Source: Amphirosellinia nigrospora
Lineage: Eukaryota; Ascomycota; Sordariomycetes; Xylariales; Xylariaceae
DNA length: 64,000 bases
Reading direction: 5' to 3'
Assembly: GCA_004123355.1 (NCBI GenBank)
Contig: SCHM01000001.1
Coordinates: 8,132,193 to 8,196,192, forward strand
Below the pieces are notes generated by a model. That model had not been told where the DNA came from, made no database searches, and saw only the letters and a list, made by a program, of their open reading frames with translations. Made by a program: the position numbers and the translations under genes. Shown in pieces: positions 35,894 through 49,775 of this stretch (positions are counted from its first letter, which is position 1; each line of letters begins with the position of its first letter).

Positions 35894-37746
35894 ATGACAG
35901 GAGGAATCATGAGCGGCCTGGCAACTCTATCGTTGAGGAGTAGCGGCACGACAACGTGCTCATTACCGACCCCGCTCGTTCCTAGTATGTGCGAATATTT
36001 CCTATCTGGACGAAAGTTGGAGAGAGAGAAAAAGAAACCCCAATGTGGAGGATCGAGTTTACCCAGCTCTTACCTTACATGGCTGGCCGTACATCCATTC
36101 TCTCATGGTCAAGTCGACTTTACTGACAGAAGTACTACCATTGTAGTCCCGACGGAACCCATCGCTGGGTCAAAAGACTTCTACCATGTGAACGTCATCG
36201 TCTCTGGGACGCTAGCCATCCTCTCTACGTTGGTGGTACTGGCGTTAATATGGCGGCACGCGACAAACATGAGCCGGCCGCGTGAGCAGATCTACATCAT
36301 CAGAATCTGTCTTCTGCTCCCCATCTTCGCCATCGCGCTCTGGGTCGGCGTCTACATTCCGCGGACATACGTGTACCTATACTCGGTGGTGGTAATCTGC
36401 GAGCCGGTGACATTGACATGTTTCTTCCTGTTCATCTGCGAGACATTGGCCGCGCCCGTCTCGACATCGGTACCGTCGCTATCGCCGTCCTCCCCGCCCT
36501 CTCGACGATCGATCTTCCTCTCGCCGCTAGTCACACGGGCTAGGCAGCTCGACGTCCCGATTACCGACGCACGCGTCTTCAGTCTCTTCCGCCGAAACTG
36601 GTTCGGCCTCGCGCAGGCAATCCCGGTCGCTTGGGCGGTGGCGGTCGCCTCCATTGCTACGGAAGCTGCCGGCGTCTACTGTCTGACGGCGCATGATGCA
36701 CACCATGCGCATTTGTATCTGCTCGTGTTCAAGACATTCAGCACAATCAGCGCGCTATTGGCCGTGCTGCGCACGACGTTGTCCGTACGATCCGAAGTAA
36801 AGAAGCACAGAGCTATTTCAAAACTCTGGGCTTTCAAGGCCTTGATATCTCTTCAAGTGGCGCAGGATGTTAGTGATTCTCTTTTACGTGTCATTTTATT
36901 GGCGATTCATGGTTTGCCGCGGGGGTGTGGAGATGTCTGTCAAGATCGAAAACAAACTCTTTCTAGCATACAAGCCCTTGAGATGGAGACACGCTGACAT
37001 GAGGCTGGAACAGTTCATATTCTCAATTATCAACTCAAATGCCCCGCAGTCGCTTATCGAATCCAAGACGATTAGCAGGATCGATTTCATAACAGGCATT
37101 CCCTCACTAGTCGTGGAGATCGAACTCGTCATATTTGCGCTATTCTTTCACTATGCGTATAGCCCTAGCATGTATCAGTTGTCAGATCAGCAAAAGCAGG
37201 CGGGCGAGCAGTATGCAGGATATGGCTGGCGATTGGTGAGTCCCCCATTCTTCTAACACCTGTGCTTCTAGTCAAGCCCAAAAGGCTGTCTAGGTCAAAC
37301 AGATGGTCAAAATAGCCATTTAAGAATACTAATGATTTTGCTAACGAAACTATTCACTCATAGATTTACAAAGTTCTTGACATTCGCGATGTCTTTGCAT
37401 TGATCGTGTTCGCTTTCCGCGTCCGCCAGGAGGTTAGTCGCCTTTCAACACCCCTTTTGGTATGTTTTGGAGACACGAAATTGCCTTAGCGGGTATATTC
37501 TGCTCTTAGTACTCCTGCGAGCTCCCGGAACCTCGGGTAATTCTTACTAGAAGTGCACATTACTGACTCCTGCGTTACGAATAGGTCGAGCAGCATGAGA
37601 TGGAGACCAAGGGCCAAGAGACCTCACACTCTGAGCTACCCCAAGGCCATGTTCGGAATGGGAGCAGCAGTACCCGGGACTCGACGGAGGGGAAGTCGCC
37701 GGATGAGCGAATGACAGAGATGTCAGTATTGGGCGTGACAAGGTGA
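35894..37746 (+). CDS. DUF300 / OST-alpha-like seven-helix membrane protein
   Basis: This is an integral membrane protein of the organic solute transporter alpha (TMEM184/DUF300) family, found in fungal vacuolar or plasma membranes and of uncertain transport role. Four exons end at 36868, 37235, 37432 and 37746, with introns 36869-37013, 37236-37363 and 37433-37584 that all keep phase. Helices include VNVIVSGTLAILSTLVVLAL, IRICLLLPIFAIALWVGVYI, VVVICEPVTLTCFFLFICET and a later LVVEIELVIFALFFHYAYS. The family stretch IYKVLDIRDVF...AFRVRQE lies near the C-terminus. The tail is polar and Glu/Ser-rich. The start at 35894 is the first in-frame ATG; the N-terminal 80 residues look poorly conserved, so the start is uncertain. 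No frameshift is seen. Confidence 0.82.
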
Positions 37747-38693
37747 GAGAGTTGAAGTAAGGCGAACAATAAAGAGCGTATCAAGGCGCACCGAAATTTC
37801 TGTTAGCTTTAGACCGTATTTACTATAATAAATCATCAATAGCCACGGTCCACATGTTTGTTGGCATCTACATTATTGACAGATCCTCATGGTCTGTCTA
37901 CTCTTTTAGTATACCTTAGGTATCAGCGCTTAGTATCCTGTTCTGCCAACTCAACCATCAGGTGATTTGTACATTGTCGTAACTAATAGAGTCATTTAAT
38001 GGAACGTTTGAATTGAAATCGAGCAACCCTGTTTGCCTACCGCTGGTGCAGTCATAAGTCATCAAGTCCAATGATCGTGGGTAGAGCGGTAGCCGCGCTT
38101 ATTCTATGGCGACTATTCTAGACTACTACTATTTCGTGGTACTGTCTGTGATTGGGTGGTAAGGGGCTCAGTATGAAACACGGTAGCTGACAGAAGCCGG
38201 TCAACCCACTCGCTTCTTCCGCAACAGCCAGAATCCCGCGACGTCTCAAACGACCCGACTACGGCACAGGTCTCGATAGCCGCTGGACCATGACTAACAC
38301 TACAATTGTGCTTTCTGGGTCTGATATTTAGATATTTCATCTGGCTGTCATATTGGCCTTAGAAAAAGGTGTACCAAGATATTAAGGGCAAGCGTTTTGC
38401 GGATTGTTTATATTATCTATCTTTGACACTGAAACCTCAGCTTTGGTCGGAGACTATCTACAACCGCCACAAGCCAGCCACGTCGATATCCTATTACGTA
38501 TGATTCGGGTGTGTATGGAGATCGCATCTATGAGTGTTCAATAGCAGCTTCACGTGCCGTCCTCTCAAGACGCCAACACACATCTCTAAATCCCCATCCT
38601 TTCCCTGTGACTTATGAGGCCCTTACTACTCGTGAAACGTTGCCCTGGAACTATAATGCAATAAAAATGGTACATAGAAGTGAACACGCTCGC
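37747..38693. other. Intergenic, convergent gene ends
   Basis: About 950 bp between the DUF300 gene and noxA, which converge. No further gene supported. Confidence 0.4.
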
Positions 38694-40557
38694 TTAGAAG
38701 TGCTCCTTCCAGAATCGGAACTTGACTTCTCTGCAGGTTGCGGCGTTGGCAGCCTTCTGGATGCTTTGGGCTGTGATTGATATTAGTAATTAATGTCTTG
38801 AGGAGGTTTCATATCACTTACCAGCTGCGGAAGGACCGCAGAAGTACACGCCCACCGTAGTCCGCATACTACCCTCAAGACCGTTGATATAGGTTCGATC
38901 GAGGATACCGTTTCGCATAGCTTCAAAGATGCTGGGAAAGTTTGGCCGGCCGAAGTTGGTCCGCGACTTAAGCTCGGTTAGAGGGTCGACATCAGAACCG
39001 ACACTATTCAACACAATGTTCTGGGCTGCGTCGATGTTAAGCTTTTGAGTTAGGAAAGTTCGGATCTTAAGGAACTCAACGCCATCGCTGCCTGGAATTC
39101 GGGCAGCCTCAGAACTTTGTGATTCGAGTGACGAAAGTAGGGTCTGAAACCATTCGAATGAACCGGTATCCTTGCACACCAAATGAATTCAACTCGGCGC
39201 AGACGGGTTGGTGGGTTAGGACTGTTTCGCAGATGCCAAATGTTCTTCAAGATTGAAGCCCACGGCGTGACGCCGATACCTGTACCGATAAGAACAGCAA
39301 TCTCGTTGTCGAAAACGTCTTCAGCGGGGCACCGTAGGGGCCATCGATGCGAAGAGCTGGCATCTGTTCACCGTTCTGGAGCGCGACCTCGTACATGCCA
39401 TCGGATCAACACCATCATAAAGCTTGCCCTGAGCATTACCAGCACCAACAGCATTGCCCAATGCCTTGGTGAAGTCGCCAACTTGTCGAACGTGAACAGA
39501 TACATAGGGGTCATAGGGGCAGGATGTGATGGTAAATGGATGCCACTGGTACTTGGACAACGAAGGGACCTGTAAAAACAGCCATTGGCCCGCCTTGTAC
39601 TTGAAAGATGGCTTTTCGAACTGGATTTCCACACAATCTATAACCGGTTAGCCAAGCCACATCACAACTGGGATCGATCTAACTCACCATATGAGTGACG
39701 AACCACTCGAGTGATTTTTGTTGAGCGTCCAGCACGGACTTCGCGATATAATCGCTCAATCAGGTAAAGTCCACCTGCGAATAGTTCCCATCGCCAGCCC
39801 TGGTAGCCGATACAGTGCTCCCAAAACAATTCGCCAGCGAAAGGCGAAATGGGAGCGGCAGTATCACGAACGAAGCACCCAACTGCATGAGTGTACATTC
39901 CCAGCAGGAATGGGATGAAAAGGTGATGCGTGTACCAAAAGGCTTCAAATGACTGTTGTCGGATGCGATGATGAGCCGTGGTGTACATTAACAACATGCA
40001 GTAGAGCATTATATGCCCCGTTATACCACCGGGCTGGGTATAGTGAATTTCGATAGCTGTCTGAGGTCTAACTTGCGTCTTCTCGACATTGTAAAGCTGC
40101 AGATGCATCAGCAAAAGACTATGTGGGGTGATAGGATCTGTGACGTACTTGACATAGTGCGCAGCTACATGGAGAACCGTGAAGAGTAGCATGGCATAAG
40201 CGACTTGACGATGAAACCAGATGTTCTCGTCTAGAGGCAGAAACTTGACCTTGGGCCGAATCCATCTTACTATTGTGCGACATACTGGGAGTAAGATGAA
40301 TGTGGTATCAAATGAAAGGACAAGGCCAGCGCCTCGCGAAATCCAAACAGACCATTCCAATGTATTCAGAGCGGCCAGTTTAGGATCTTTCGCTTGCTTG
40401 TACCTATTTACCAGTTAGAACATTGCAACAGATTAAAAGATAGGGAAAATCACTTACCAACCGAACGCAAATAAGCCCAATGCAATCCCCAAAATATGAA
40501 GTGGAAAATGAGTTTTTTTGCAGTAAACTGCTTCTTTATCAATCTAGCGAGAGCCAT
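38694..40557 (-). CDS. noxA: NADPH oxidase NoxA (Nox1 class), several frameshifts
   Basis: NoxA moves electrons from NADPH through FAD and two haems to oxygen, making superoxide at membranes; in ascomycetes it controls fruiting bodies, hyphal fusion and infection structures together with NoxR and Rac. The start is MALARLIKKQFTAKKLIFH. The ferric reductase domain has the haem histidine segments FHRQVAYAMLLFTVLHVAAH and FWYTHHLFIPFLLGMYTHA. The FAD site is WHPFTITSCP, the NADPH sites are GTGIGVTPW and YFCGPSAA, and the tail is VKFRFWKEHF. Introns include one after residue 32 (about 40394-40456), one at VVRHSY/DCVE (about 39643-39690) and a last one at about 38751-38822. One-base losses occur near 40526, 39398, 39336 and 39178, and probably near 40090. 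Restored length is about 550 residues. Confidence 0.95.
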
Positions 40558-43500
40558 AGCGATGAAAACAGTATCTTTCTTGCCGGACGAGAACTCAAAT
40601 TATCGTCGACCTGCGACAGTACCGGCGTAAGTCGATTTGGAGTACTCAGATGACCACCACGAGAATATCCAGCAAATAGTGTGATTGACGTGTGTCGGCG
40701 TCCGAACTTGGCTATCTTTTTTCTGTCCGTCGTCTCGTCTCCTGATCCCCTAAACCTGCTTGAAGCGCCTATTATTCAACCCCAACGAAATGAGAGAAAC
40801 AGGAAATGAATGAATGAACAGCCTGAACCAGCAGTAGATGAAGCGAAAGTCGGTGACTAGGAAGAAGGCCGTTTCTGTCTACGCCCTTGACGCCGAGTGG
40901 AGAGGGGAGAGAACGACGAAACTGCTGGCTTGGTGGGCAGCGATAAAGTCATAAAGGATAAGCTCAAGGCTTGGGTATCGGCGATAAACCCTACAGGTCG
41001 AGCCACACAGGGGCGGAAGGGAAATTGAGGATCCGGGACAGAAAACAAGGTGGTTTTCTGGTAGCAGGGATAAGGGAAATGATTCGGATGTCAGCTCTTT
41101 TGAAACGCGCGCGCGGCGCCGAGTTGCGATGAAAGCTTGCTGCTAATGTGGTTGTGAAAGCCGTGGTCAAGAAGCTGACCAATTAGGGCATGGGTATTCA
41201 GCCTTCAGGAGCAACGGGGGACCTAATCGAGAGAGGCCAGGATAGTGAAAGATAGACTTCGGTTGATCAGACTTAAGGGGCGGTTTCGCAGGCTGTCCAT
41301 GTAGTATCAGATTGCATATGCGCCGTGAGGCCAACCTCAATCTGATCGGTTAGCGGAGCCGGAGTACAGCAGCCTGCACTAGATGAGACGGGTTCGGTTT
41401 GATGCGCTGGGGTAGACCGTCTCGCCAAACCAAACCAGGGGTCTCGGTTGGGTCTATACGGGATATAGTATACACGCTCGTACTGTCTCGCCAATTAATT
41501 AATTGCTGGATCAACCTTTTGGCCGTCGAATTGAGTAGTTCTCAAAGAGAAGAGGAGGATCTGTGGCATGATGCGCGACATCGGGAAAAAGACGAGTTCA
41601 AGTACTCTGCCTCCCAATTCACTGGTTCAGTCTGGAGTTAATGATGGAACTACGAGGTTAGCGGGCGGTTGTTTGCCATCGCGGATTCGTCCATGGCAGC
41701 CATGGCATCGTGCATACGGCCAATGGGAAGCGTAGAAGCAGGTGACACACTGGAAAGGCACAAGGAGACAGACACAATTGTCGGGTGCAAGGGTCTGTGG
41801 CCCACACTGAGGAGATATCTATAGCGCAATACTATGGGTCAGCCGGAGACTTGAAATATATCACCATTCTGACCATTCACGCACATACAGGGGTCTGACA
41901 GGGGAGCCAAAAAGACAAAAACAAAAAGACAGGGGTGGCGACCAGGTGGCCAGTCCCGTTGCAGATTAGCATCAGGTCTGGAGGGATTAGCGCGAGTGCC
42001 AGATCGGCCAAGCTTAACGGTCTGCAGCCAACACCCACGCCGTGCCCCTGTTTATCTGGATGCTGTCAGACAGGAACACGGGATGTGTGCATCTCGAAGG
42101 GCCTCTGGTGTTCATCATTGAGCTGGGAATATTCGATAGTGACATACTGTAGCAGCTGCACACAGGTACCTATAGTCACTATGCAGGAGCATAAACGCCA
42201 AGATCCCTGCCAGGATCCGTGATCGGCTTGGTAGGTCCCTTATTCGCCAACCCGAGTGACATTCTCTACGGTGAGGAATATGGCAAAGTGACATCCAGGA
42301 TGGTTTTGTGCATGACCGATCTGGAAAGAAATCGTACGATGTAAAATCAGGCCATTCTTTTCAAAGGGCTGAACAGAGCCTCAGAGGCCGGAGTGCAGGT
42401 ATTATGAAGTGCAGCCGACCCTAGGTCTGAAAATGGCCTCATGATCGTTCGACATATTTTCAACTTGAAAATATACTTTCACACGGCATCCCTTTGGTGA
42501 AGACATATATGTCTTTCAATGGACGAACATTGAACAGTAGGGCTTTGCGCCGCCTACGACACGGGGCCGGTTAAAGATGATGCATACCCTACCTAGTATA
42601 TGCGCATATCCCCTCAGGCTTCATCACATGGGTACTGCTTGAGATACTCAGCTGCTGGCGGCATTCGAAAGGCACACTTCGACTAGTAGATCGAGTCAGC
42701 GCTAACGGTGAGGGATGTCGCCGACCAACTCCGATAAGGCTCTCGAACCGCCCAGTGTCACACTGCTGTCGCCAATGGATCAATTTGAGCGATGGCTGGT
42801 CTCAGGATGCTTGAGCTCGACGTGAAGGGGAGGCTTCCTGGCCGGATCTAAGGGAACATTGAGCTTGATTGACACCTGCGGCACCGGTCGCGTTTGGGGC
42901 AAGAGATTCCGCCAGTCTCAGGATATGCGAAGTCCGACAACAACAAAGTGGTTATACTAGGGCCTGCAAGATCACCAGGGGGTTCTGCAAGCGGTTCGAT
43001 ACCAAATTCAGGACCAGCCAATGACAGCGGAGATGTGGCTGGCTCTCGACCTGGAGATCTCTATCTCTGGTTGGCTTGGACGCCGACGCATCGCAAGCAG
43101 TATGTTTCGGTAGGAAAGGATAACTAACCCCTTGGCCATTAGCAGCTGCTAGTTGTTTGAATCTGCGAGTCCGGTTGGAATACGGCTAGTGTATGAGCCA
43201 AATGAGTGAGTTTCAAGATATTGTAATGGCTACTTTATGGGCAGAGAGTAACTCGACCGTCTCCGTACCAGCTGGCGCCAGACGCAAGCGTAGGTGCCAA
43301 AGCTTCGCGACGAAACCCAGCAGGAACCGAGGTATCACTTATTGATTCATTGTGCATATAGTTTTCCGGTGAGTAACAGTTTCGGCTTCTTTCTAATTAT
43401 ACGATGCTTATATAACTGTACATAAAACTAGAGTATCCGACAATGACAAAACGAGTAATTTCAGAGCTCAAAGTGCAAGAATTATAGCGTTTTCATGAGA

Positions 43501-45509
43501 TGTGACTTAGCGTGCATCTGTGGTTAATTCCCGTCATCTACTAAGGTTTAAAATGAGATCCATTGAGGTATAAGGGGGCCATATTACATCATTGATACCA
43601 TTCCGTATCAGCCATGTTTGAGGCGATAGTGCAGGGGAACAATATCTTTTCCCGTGGGAATATAGCCGAAGTTTGTAGATGGAGGTAGTCTCATCCTACG
43701 GTGGAATTACGGCGTTTTCTGAAACTTATGCTTTGCACATTTCAGCGTACAGTATGCAGCCGGCAAAGAACATCTCTATGCCTTTCAAGATGCCGCGCGA
43801 TTTTAAGCCAGCACAAAGTGCACAGCTTTCAGAAAACCGGATTTTATTGACGTATTCTTCATCTTGTATTTGTATCTTATATCATGATGCTTTAGTGCGC
43901 AGTATTTATCCCACTTTAGACATTGAAGTTTACGGGTGCTTATACTGGCTATCAACGAAGATGCTTTGATATTTGGTTACGATTTAGAATAATAATGGCG
44001 AACGGACTAGACTAGGCGCTACTTAATTTGATCAAGGTGTCCTAATTGAAAAGATAGTATGCGAGAAAGAGGGTTCCGAGGCGCAAAACAAGATTGTCCC
44101 TCGCTAAATATAAGGCTGCTATAAAACTCACTATCGTGTACTATTACGTGTGGCTATAGATCCAAACTACAAGCTATGCGACCCGAGAGTAATGCTACCG
44201 CTATTTGGTGTGTTTGTATTTAGTTATTAGAAGGACATAACCTAAAGCTTCTTGGGAATATTCCCGCAAGATGTTACGAAGCCATTAAACTTCGCGAGCA
44301 GTCATCTCGTGGAGTTCAAGTGCGAAACGCAGGTGCTGAAGTAGGGGAAGAAGGGAATGTGGAAACTCTGCAAGACCTTATACAAATAGAGCAGGTCCCA
44401 AGGTCTGGCAATAACGACATGTGCTTATTATTTGTAGGGTGTTGATAGAGATAGATGTCGCTTTCAACATTATTCTGCTACAAATGATCTCGAAGACGAG
44501 GAGGATTCGGCCCACGAAGGAAGCCAAGCCCCATATTCTCGCTGAAATGCCAGTGCTCTTTGAAGCTAAGGCAGACCGTCGTGTATTATTCGGTTCGGGC
44601 GAATGGTGTGTCCATTAAGCTGTGTTGTTGAGGATAATAGCACATCGTGAGCCTATGGTAGTGGACAGCACCTTTATATGCCATTGGTAGTTTACCTAAG
44701 GCTCTCCATGCTAGATGTGCCAAATCTAAGTACCAATATCAAATTTGACATGAATATAAAAATTATAGAGAAATAAATTTAATATTCCATCCATTGCTAG
44801 AACCAAGTAAGCAGCAATAACGCACAACGTTTGCAGCAAGGCTTGAGCAGCAGCTGAGGCATTAACTTTAGATCTTGTACATAGACTGTTGTTGGGTACC
44901 TACTTAGAGGTATGCAAGCCTTGTAGGTTTGCCTGGTTCGTCTTTGCGCTCTCAAATGAGTGTCGTGTGACAAGACACTTGACTTGGTGATTGAGCGCCA
45001 TAGGTAGTTAGATGGTGCTATAGCACGTCGCCACTGCACATGAGGCTGTTGTTATGCGGGTGGTGGTGGTGTCCTACGCCTGTAAATCTAGGCTGCTTTG
45101 TAGCCAGGCAGCGACTCCAGCGCACTGGAACCCAACACTGTGCCAACACTGAGCTCAGCCACGCTCAAGAGCCCGCCACGTAAACCCAGCCCCATTGCAT
45201 TACGTCGCTGGCCGCATTAGCGCTTCGTGGAGTTGGCTCCTCTCAGGGCAACCCGAACCCGACCCAGCAGTAGATCAGTAATGCGTGAGCGTGAGCGAGA
45301 GCGACACTTTTCGCGAAGCCAACCTTCACTTTTACGAACCCCCGACTTTCCTTCCAGCTGCCGTCTGTTTACTCCCTCGCGATCGCTTTTCGGCCTTGTT
45401 CTGTTGTTTCTATTGTACCATTGCACTTACTAGTCGATCCTTGCGGTGATTCGAGCCGCTCACCCCCTTGCAGTGATTAGGCTGACGTCGCGGTTTATGC
45501 GAGCCCAAG
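40558..45509. other. Nearly 5 kb without a supported gene
   Basis: This is the largest gene-free interval before the AT-rich end. It lies between divergent noxA and myosin I, so it holds both promoters and probably a long noxA leader. Open frames at 41935-42222, 42894-43127, 43679-43969 and 44421-44618 show no domain or splice logic. Base composition is ordinary and I see no transposon remnant. Confidence 0.45.
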
Positions 45510-48500
45510 ATGGTACGTTGCGACGGTTGCCCCGGCCCTTGAGGTGGTACGCCCTTACTGACTATGACGCTCAACTACAGGGTATCAGTAGACGTCCGAA
45601 AGACAAAGCGGGCGGTGGGGGAGCGCAGGCCGGCGCTCCGAGGCCGCAGAAGGCCACATTCGAGACGACGAAGAAGAAGGAGATCGGCGTTTCGGATCTG
45701 ACCTTGCTGAGCAAGGTGTCCAACGAGGCCATAAACGAGAACTTGAAGAAGCGATTTGAAGGCCGTGAGATATATACTTACATTGGCCATGTCTTGGTCT
45801 CCGTCAACCCCTTCCGCGACCTCGGCATCTACACCGACGAAGTTCTCGACTCATACAAGGGAAAGAACCGTCTCGAGGTGCCCCCGCACGTTTTCGCGAT
45901 TGCCGAGGCGTCATACTACAATATGAAAGCGTACAAGGAAAACCAATGTGTCATTATTTCCGGAGAGTCGGGTGCAGGCAAAACCGAGGCAGCGAAGCGC
46001 ATCATGCAATACATCGCAAACGTATCGGGAGGCGAGAGCGGAGAGATCAAGCAGATCAAGGACATGGTGCTGGCAACCAATCCCTTGCTTGAATCGTTCG
46101 GAAATGCCAAGACGCTGCGGAATAATAACTCTTCGCGATTTGGCAAGTATCTACAGATACACTTCAACGCCAATGGAGAGCCGGTTGGTGCCGATATCAC
46201 AAATTATCTTCTGGAGAAGACACGAGTGGTGGGCCAGATTACTAACGAGCGGAACTTTCACATCTTCTACCAATTTGCAAAGGGTGCCTCGGAAAACTAT
46301 AGGACCATGTTCGGTATACAGAAGCCTGAGACGTATGCATACCTCAGTCGGTCGAAATGCTTTAATGTCGACGGCATCGACGACCTGGCGGAGTTCCGTG
46401 ATACTTTAGATGCCATGAAAGTTATTGGCTTGTCGCAGACTGAGCAGGACGAGGTATTCCGCATGTTGGCCGCTATCTTATGGGCGGGAAATATTCAATT
46501 CATCGAGGGCGACGACGGATATGCAGCCGTGAAAGATCAGTCCGTCGTAGATTTTCTAGCTTACTTGCTTGAGGTCACGCCAGATGCTGTGCTTAAGGGG
46601 ATAACCATCAGAGTCTTGACACCCCGGAGCGGTGAAGTCATCGAATCACCTGCGAATATGGCCCAAGCTAACGCTACGCGTGACGCACTCAGCATGGGTA
46701 TCTACAACAACCTGTTTGACTGGATAGTAGGACGGATCAACCAATCTCTACAAGCTAGACAGGCTACATCGAATAACATTGGTATCCTCGATATCTACGG
46801 CTTCGGAAATTTTCGAGAAGAACAGCTTCGAACAACTCTGCATTAACTATGTCAACGAGAAACTACAACAGATCTTTATTCAACTTACTCTGAAAGCTGA
46901 ACAAGAGAACGCTCGTGAGCAGATTCAATGGACACCATCAAGTATTTCGACAACAAAGTGGTCTGTGATTTGATTGAGCAGATACGACCGGTTGGCATCT
47001 TCTCCGCCTTAAAAGATGCGACTAAAACGGCACATGCTGACCCTGCTGCCTGTGACCGCACCTTCATGCAGAGTATCAACGGCATGTCTAACCCACATCT
47101 CACACCTCGGCAAGGCAACTTTATCATTAACATTACGCCGGCGAAGTTAGTTACACGGTCGACGGAATCACTGATAAGAATAAGGACCAGCTACTCAAGG
47201 GCGTCCAAAACCTGTTTCAACAGAGCCAGAACCAATTCGTTCACACACTCTTCCCCAACAAGTAGACCAAAATAATCGCAAACAGCCACCAACCGCTGGT
47301 GATCGAATCCGCTCCTCTGCGAATGCTCTTGTGAGACCTTGATGAAATGCCAGCCCTCATATATCGAACCATAAAGCCGAATGAGAACAAGTCACCCAGG
47401 AATACAACGTACCCAATGTACTACATCAGATCAAATATCTTGGTTTGCAGGAAACGTAAGGATTCGACGAGCCGGATTTGCTTATCGTCAGTCATACGAG
47501 AAGTTTGTAGAACGCTTCTTCCTTCTGTCTCCCGCCACATCATACGCAGGCGAGTATACGTGGCAAGGTTCAGAAGAGGCAGCTGTCAAACAAATTCTTA
47601 AAGACACAAGCATCCCTAAAGAGGAATGGCAGTTGGGTGTAACAAAAGCTTTTATCAAGTCCCCTGAAACATTATTTGCCCTCGAAACAATGCGTGACCG
47701 ATACTGGCACAACATGGCAATCCGTATCCAGCGAATGTGGAGAGCTTATCTGGCTTACCGTGCCGAATCAGCAACCCGAATACAGCGATTCTGGCGGAAG
47801 AAACAAGTGGGTTGCTGAGTATCTCCAGCTAAGGGATCAGGGCCACACAGTGCTGCAGGGCCGGAAAGAACGAAGGCGCTTTAGTCTGTTGGGCTCAAGA
47901 CGTTTCTTAGGAGATTATCTGGTATTAATGCGTCTAATGGACCTGGATCTCAAGTTCGCAACGCTGTTGGGATGTCTCCAAACGAGAAGGCTCTATTCTC
48001 CTGCCGTGGAGAAATTCTAGAAGCCAAATTTGGCCGGTCGAGCAAATCTAGTCCGCGAATATTTGTTGTGTCCAACAGCAATTCTATATTGTGGCACAAG
48101 CGCTTGTTAGCGGTCAACCGCAATATCAATTGAACGCGCGGTACCCCTGGGGCTATAAGTTCGTCGTGCTTCTAATAGCAGGGATGATTGGTTTTCCTTA
48201 GGCGTCGGCTCTCCTCAAGAAGCTGATCCTTTACTCAACTGCGTTCTGAAGACCGAAATGTTTACTCATATGCAACGCGCAATGCCTGGTGGTTTTAACT
48301 TGAAGATCAGCGATATGATAGAGTATGCCAAAAAGCCGGGAAAGATGCAAATAGTCAAAGTTTAAAGGATTCGCAACAGGCTGTTGATTTCTACAAGAGT
48401 GGCGCCATTCATACTCAGCCCGGCGAGTCGCCATCTTCAGTGTCTCATCCCATGCCGAGAGCTAATCCGGTCCCACCTCGTCCGATCACTCGAGGCAAAC

Positions 48501-49276
48501 TTATTAAGCCTGGCGGTCCCAACGGTAGACCTTCGCGGCTTACAGGGTCCCGACCAAATGCGACCAAGCCGGGCCCAGCTGCAATGCAGGCTCCCCGGCC
48601 AGTTCCTATCCCGCCGCGGCACAGACTTCTCGACCAGTTCCTACTCCTCCCGCTGCACACACATCTCGACCAGTTCCTGCTCCGGCTGCTATGCATCACA
48701 TTCCTGGTCATACACGTAACAAGAGCTCAACTTCGTCTAACCGAGCCCCGCCACCGCCACCACCACCCCCTGCTCCACCGGCGAAACCTAAGGTTATGGC
48801 GAAAGTTCTTTATGATTTCGCTAGTCAAAGAGAGAATGAGCTATCTATCAGAGCGGGCGACATCGTCGAGGTCGTCCAGAAAGAAAATAATGGTAAGACA
48901 AGCACACAATACCTTGTGTATGTCGCATGCTAACAGCTCCTAGGTTGGTGGCTCGCAAAGAGTGGCGCGGGACAAGCCTGGGTACCGGCCGCCTATGTAG
49001 AAGAACAAGCGCCCACGCCCGCACTCGTCCCCGGGCTCCACCACCACCCCAGGGACGAACGGCGCCGGTCGAACCAAGCCAACTCCACCAGCTAAACGAC
49101 CCGCCGCCGCCAGGAAGCCAGGAAACTTGCAGGCCCGTGATTCGGGGATGAGCATGAACGGGAATGGATCCGACGGCAGCAGAAGTAACACGCCGACAAT
49201 CAACGGGTCATTAGCTGATGCACTCCTCGCAAGAAAGAATGCAATGCAGAGGAAAGATGATGACGACGATTGGTAG
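45510..49276 (+). CDS. myoA: Class I myosin, several frameshifts
   Basis: Class I myosin is the actin motor that drives endocytic actin patches and polarised hyphal growth. The first coding exon appears to be the ATG alone (45510-45512), followed by a 68-bp intron (45513-45580) and [14 protein letters not shown], the usual start. The motor domain has P-loop [13 protein letters not shown], switch [11 protein letters not shown] and switch II DIYGFE. Two IQ motifs follow ([26 protein letters not shown]), then the lipid-binding TH1 domain ([13 protein letters not shown]), a Pro-rich stretch, an SH3 domain ([20 protein letters not shown], split by a short intron near 48893-48943 before WWLAKSG) and the Arp2/3-binding acidic end DDDDDW. 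One-base slips occur near 46804, 46912, 46930, 47129 and 47263, with more in the tail. Restored length is about 1,240 residues. Confidence 0.95.
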
Positions 49277-49775
49277 ATCATAATTTGCACACGCTTAGAA
49301 CGAAAAATTATTCCCTGGTGGCTTCAACTGTTGTCTTTTTCGTTTATTGGGCCACAACCATGATTGGGATTCTTGTAGGCAGGCCGAACTGTCAACTAAA
49401 AGACTTACTGCGTAATTTGTTTTTCTCTCCCTCCCTCTCCTGGGAGGTCAAAATTGGCCAGTTCAGAGGGAGTGCAATGTTGTCTCGGGACGACAAAAAC
49501 CCATTGAAGATTGGGATGCTCAGGGTTAGGGAGCTATCTATGTAGTAGGCTACGCACCTCCCACACCAGCATAGTCAGCCGCCCTAGATATAGAAGTGAT
49601 GTTTCAATGAACAGAAGAATGAGGAAATCAGAGAAGATTCTGGTGTCAATGATTATGTTTCCCTGTAAATTGCTGCATATAGTTCTCTAAATAGATCTTG
49701 TCGTGATCTTTGTGATCTAATGTAACCATGAATTAATATCCCATAATGCATCTATATACGCCATGCCATGCTATG
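49277..49775. other. Intergenic, convergent myosin and PFA4 ends
   Basis: About 500 bp between two stop codons. No feature beyond presumed 3' ends. Confidence 0.45.

Noticed and set aside
42894-43127. 77-residue open frame in the large gap
   Set aside because: No domain, no splice partners, and no conserved-looking pattern.
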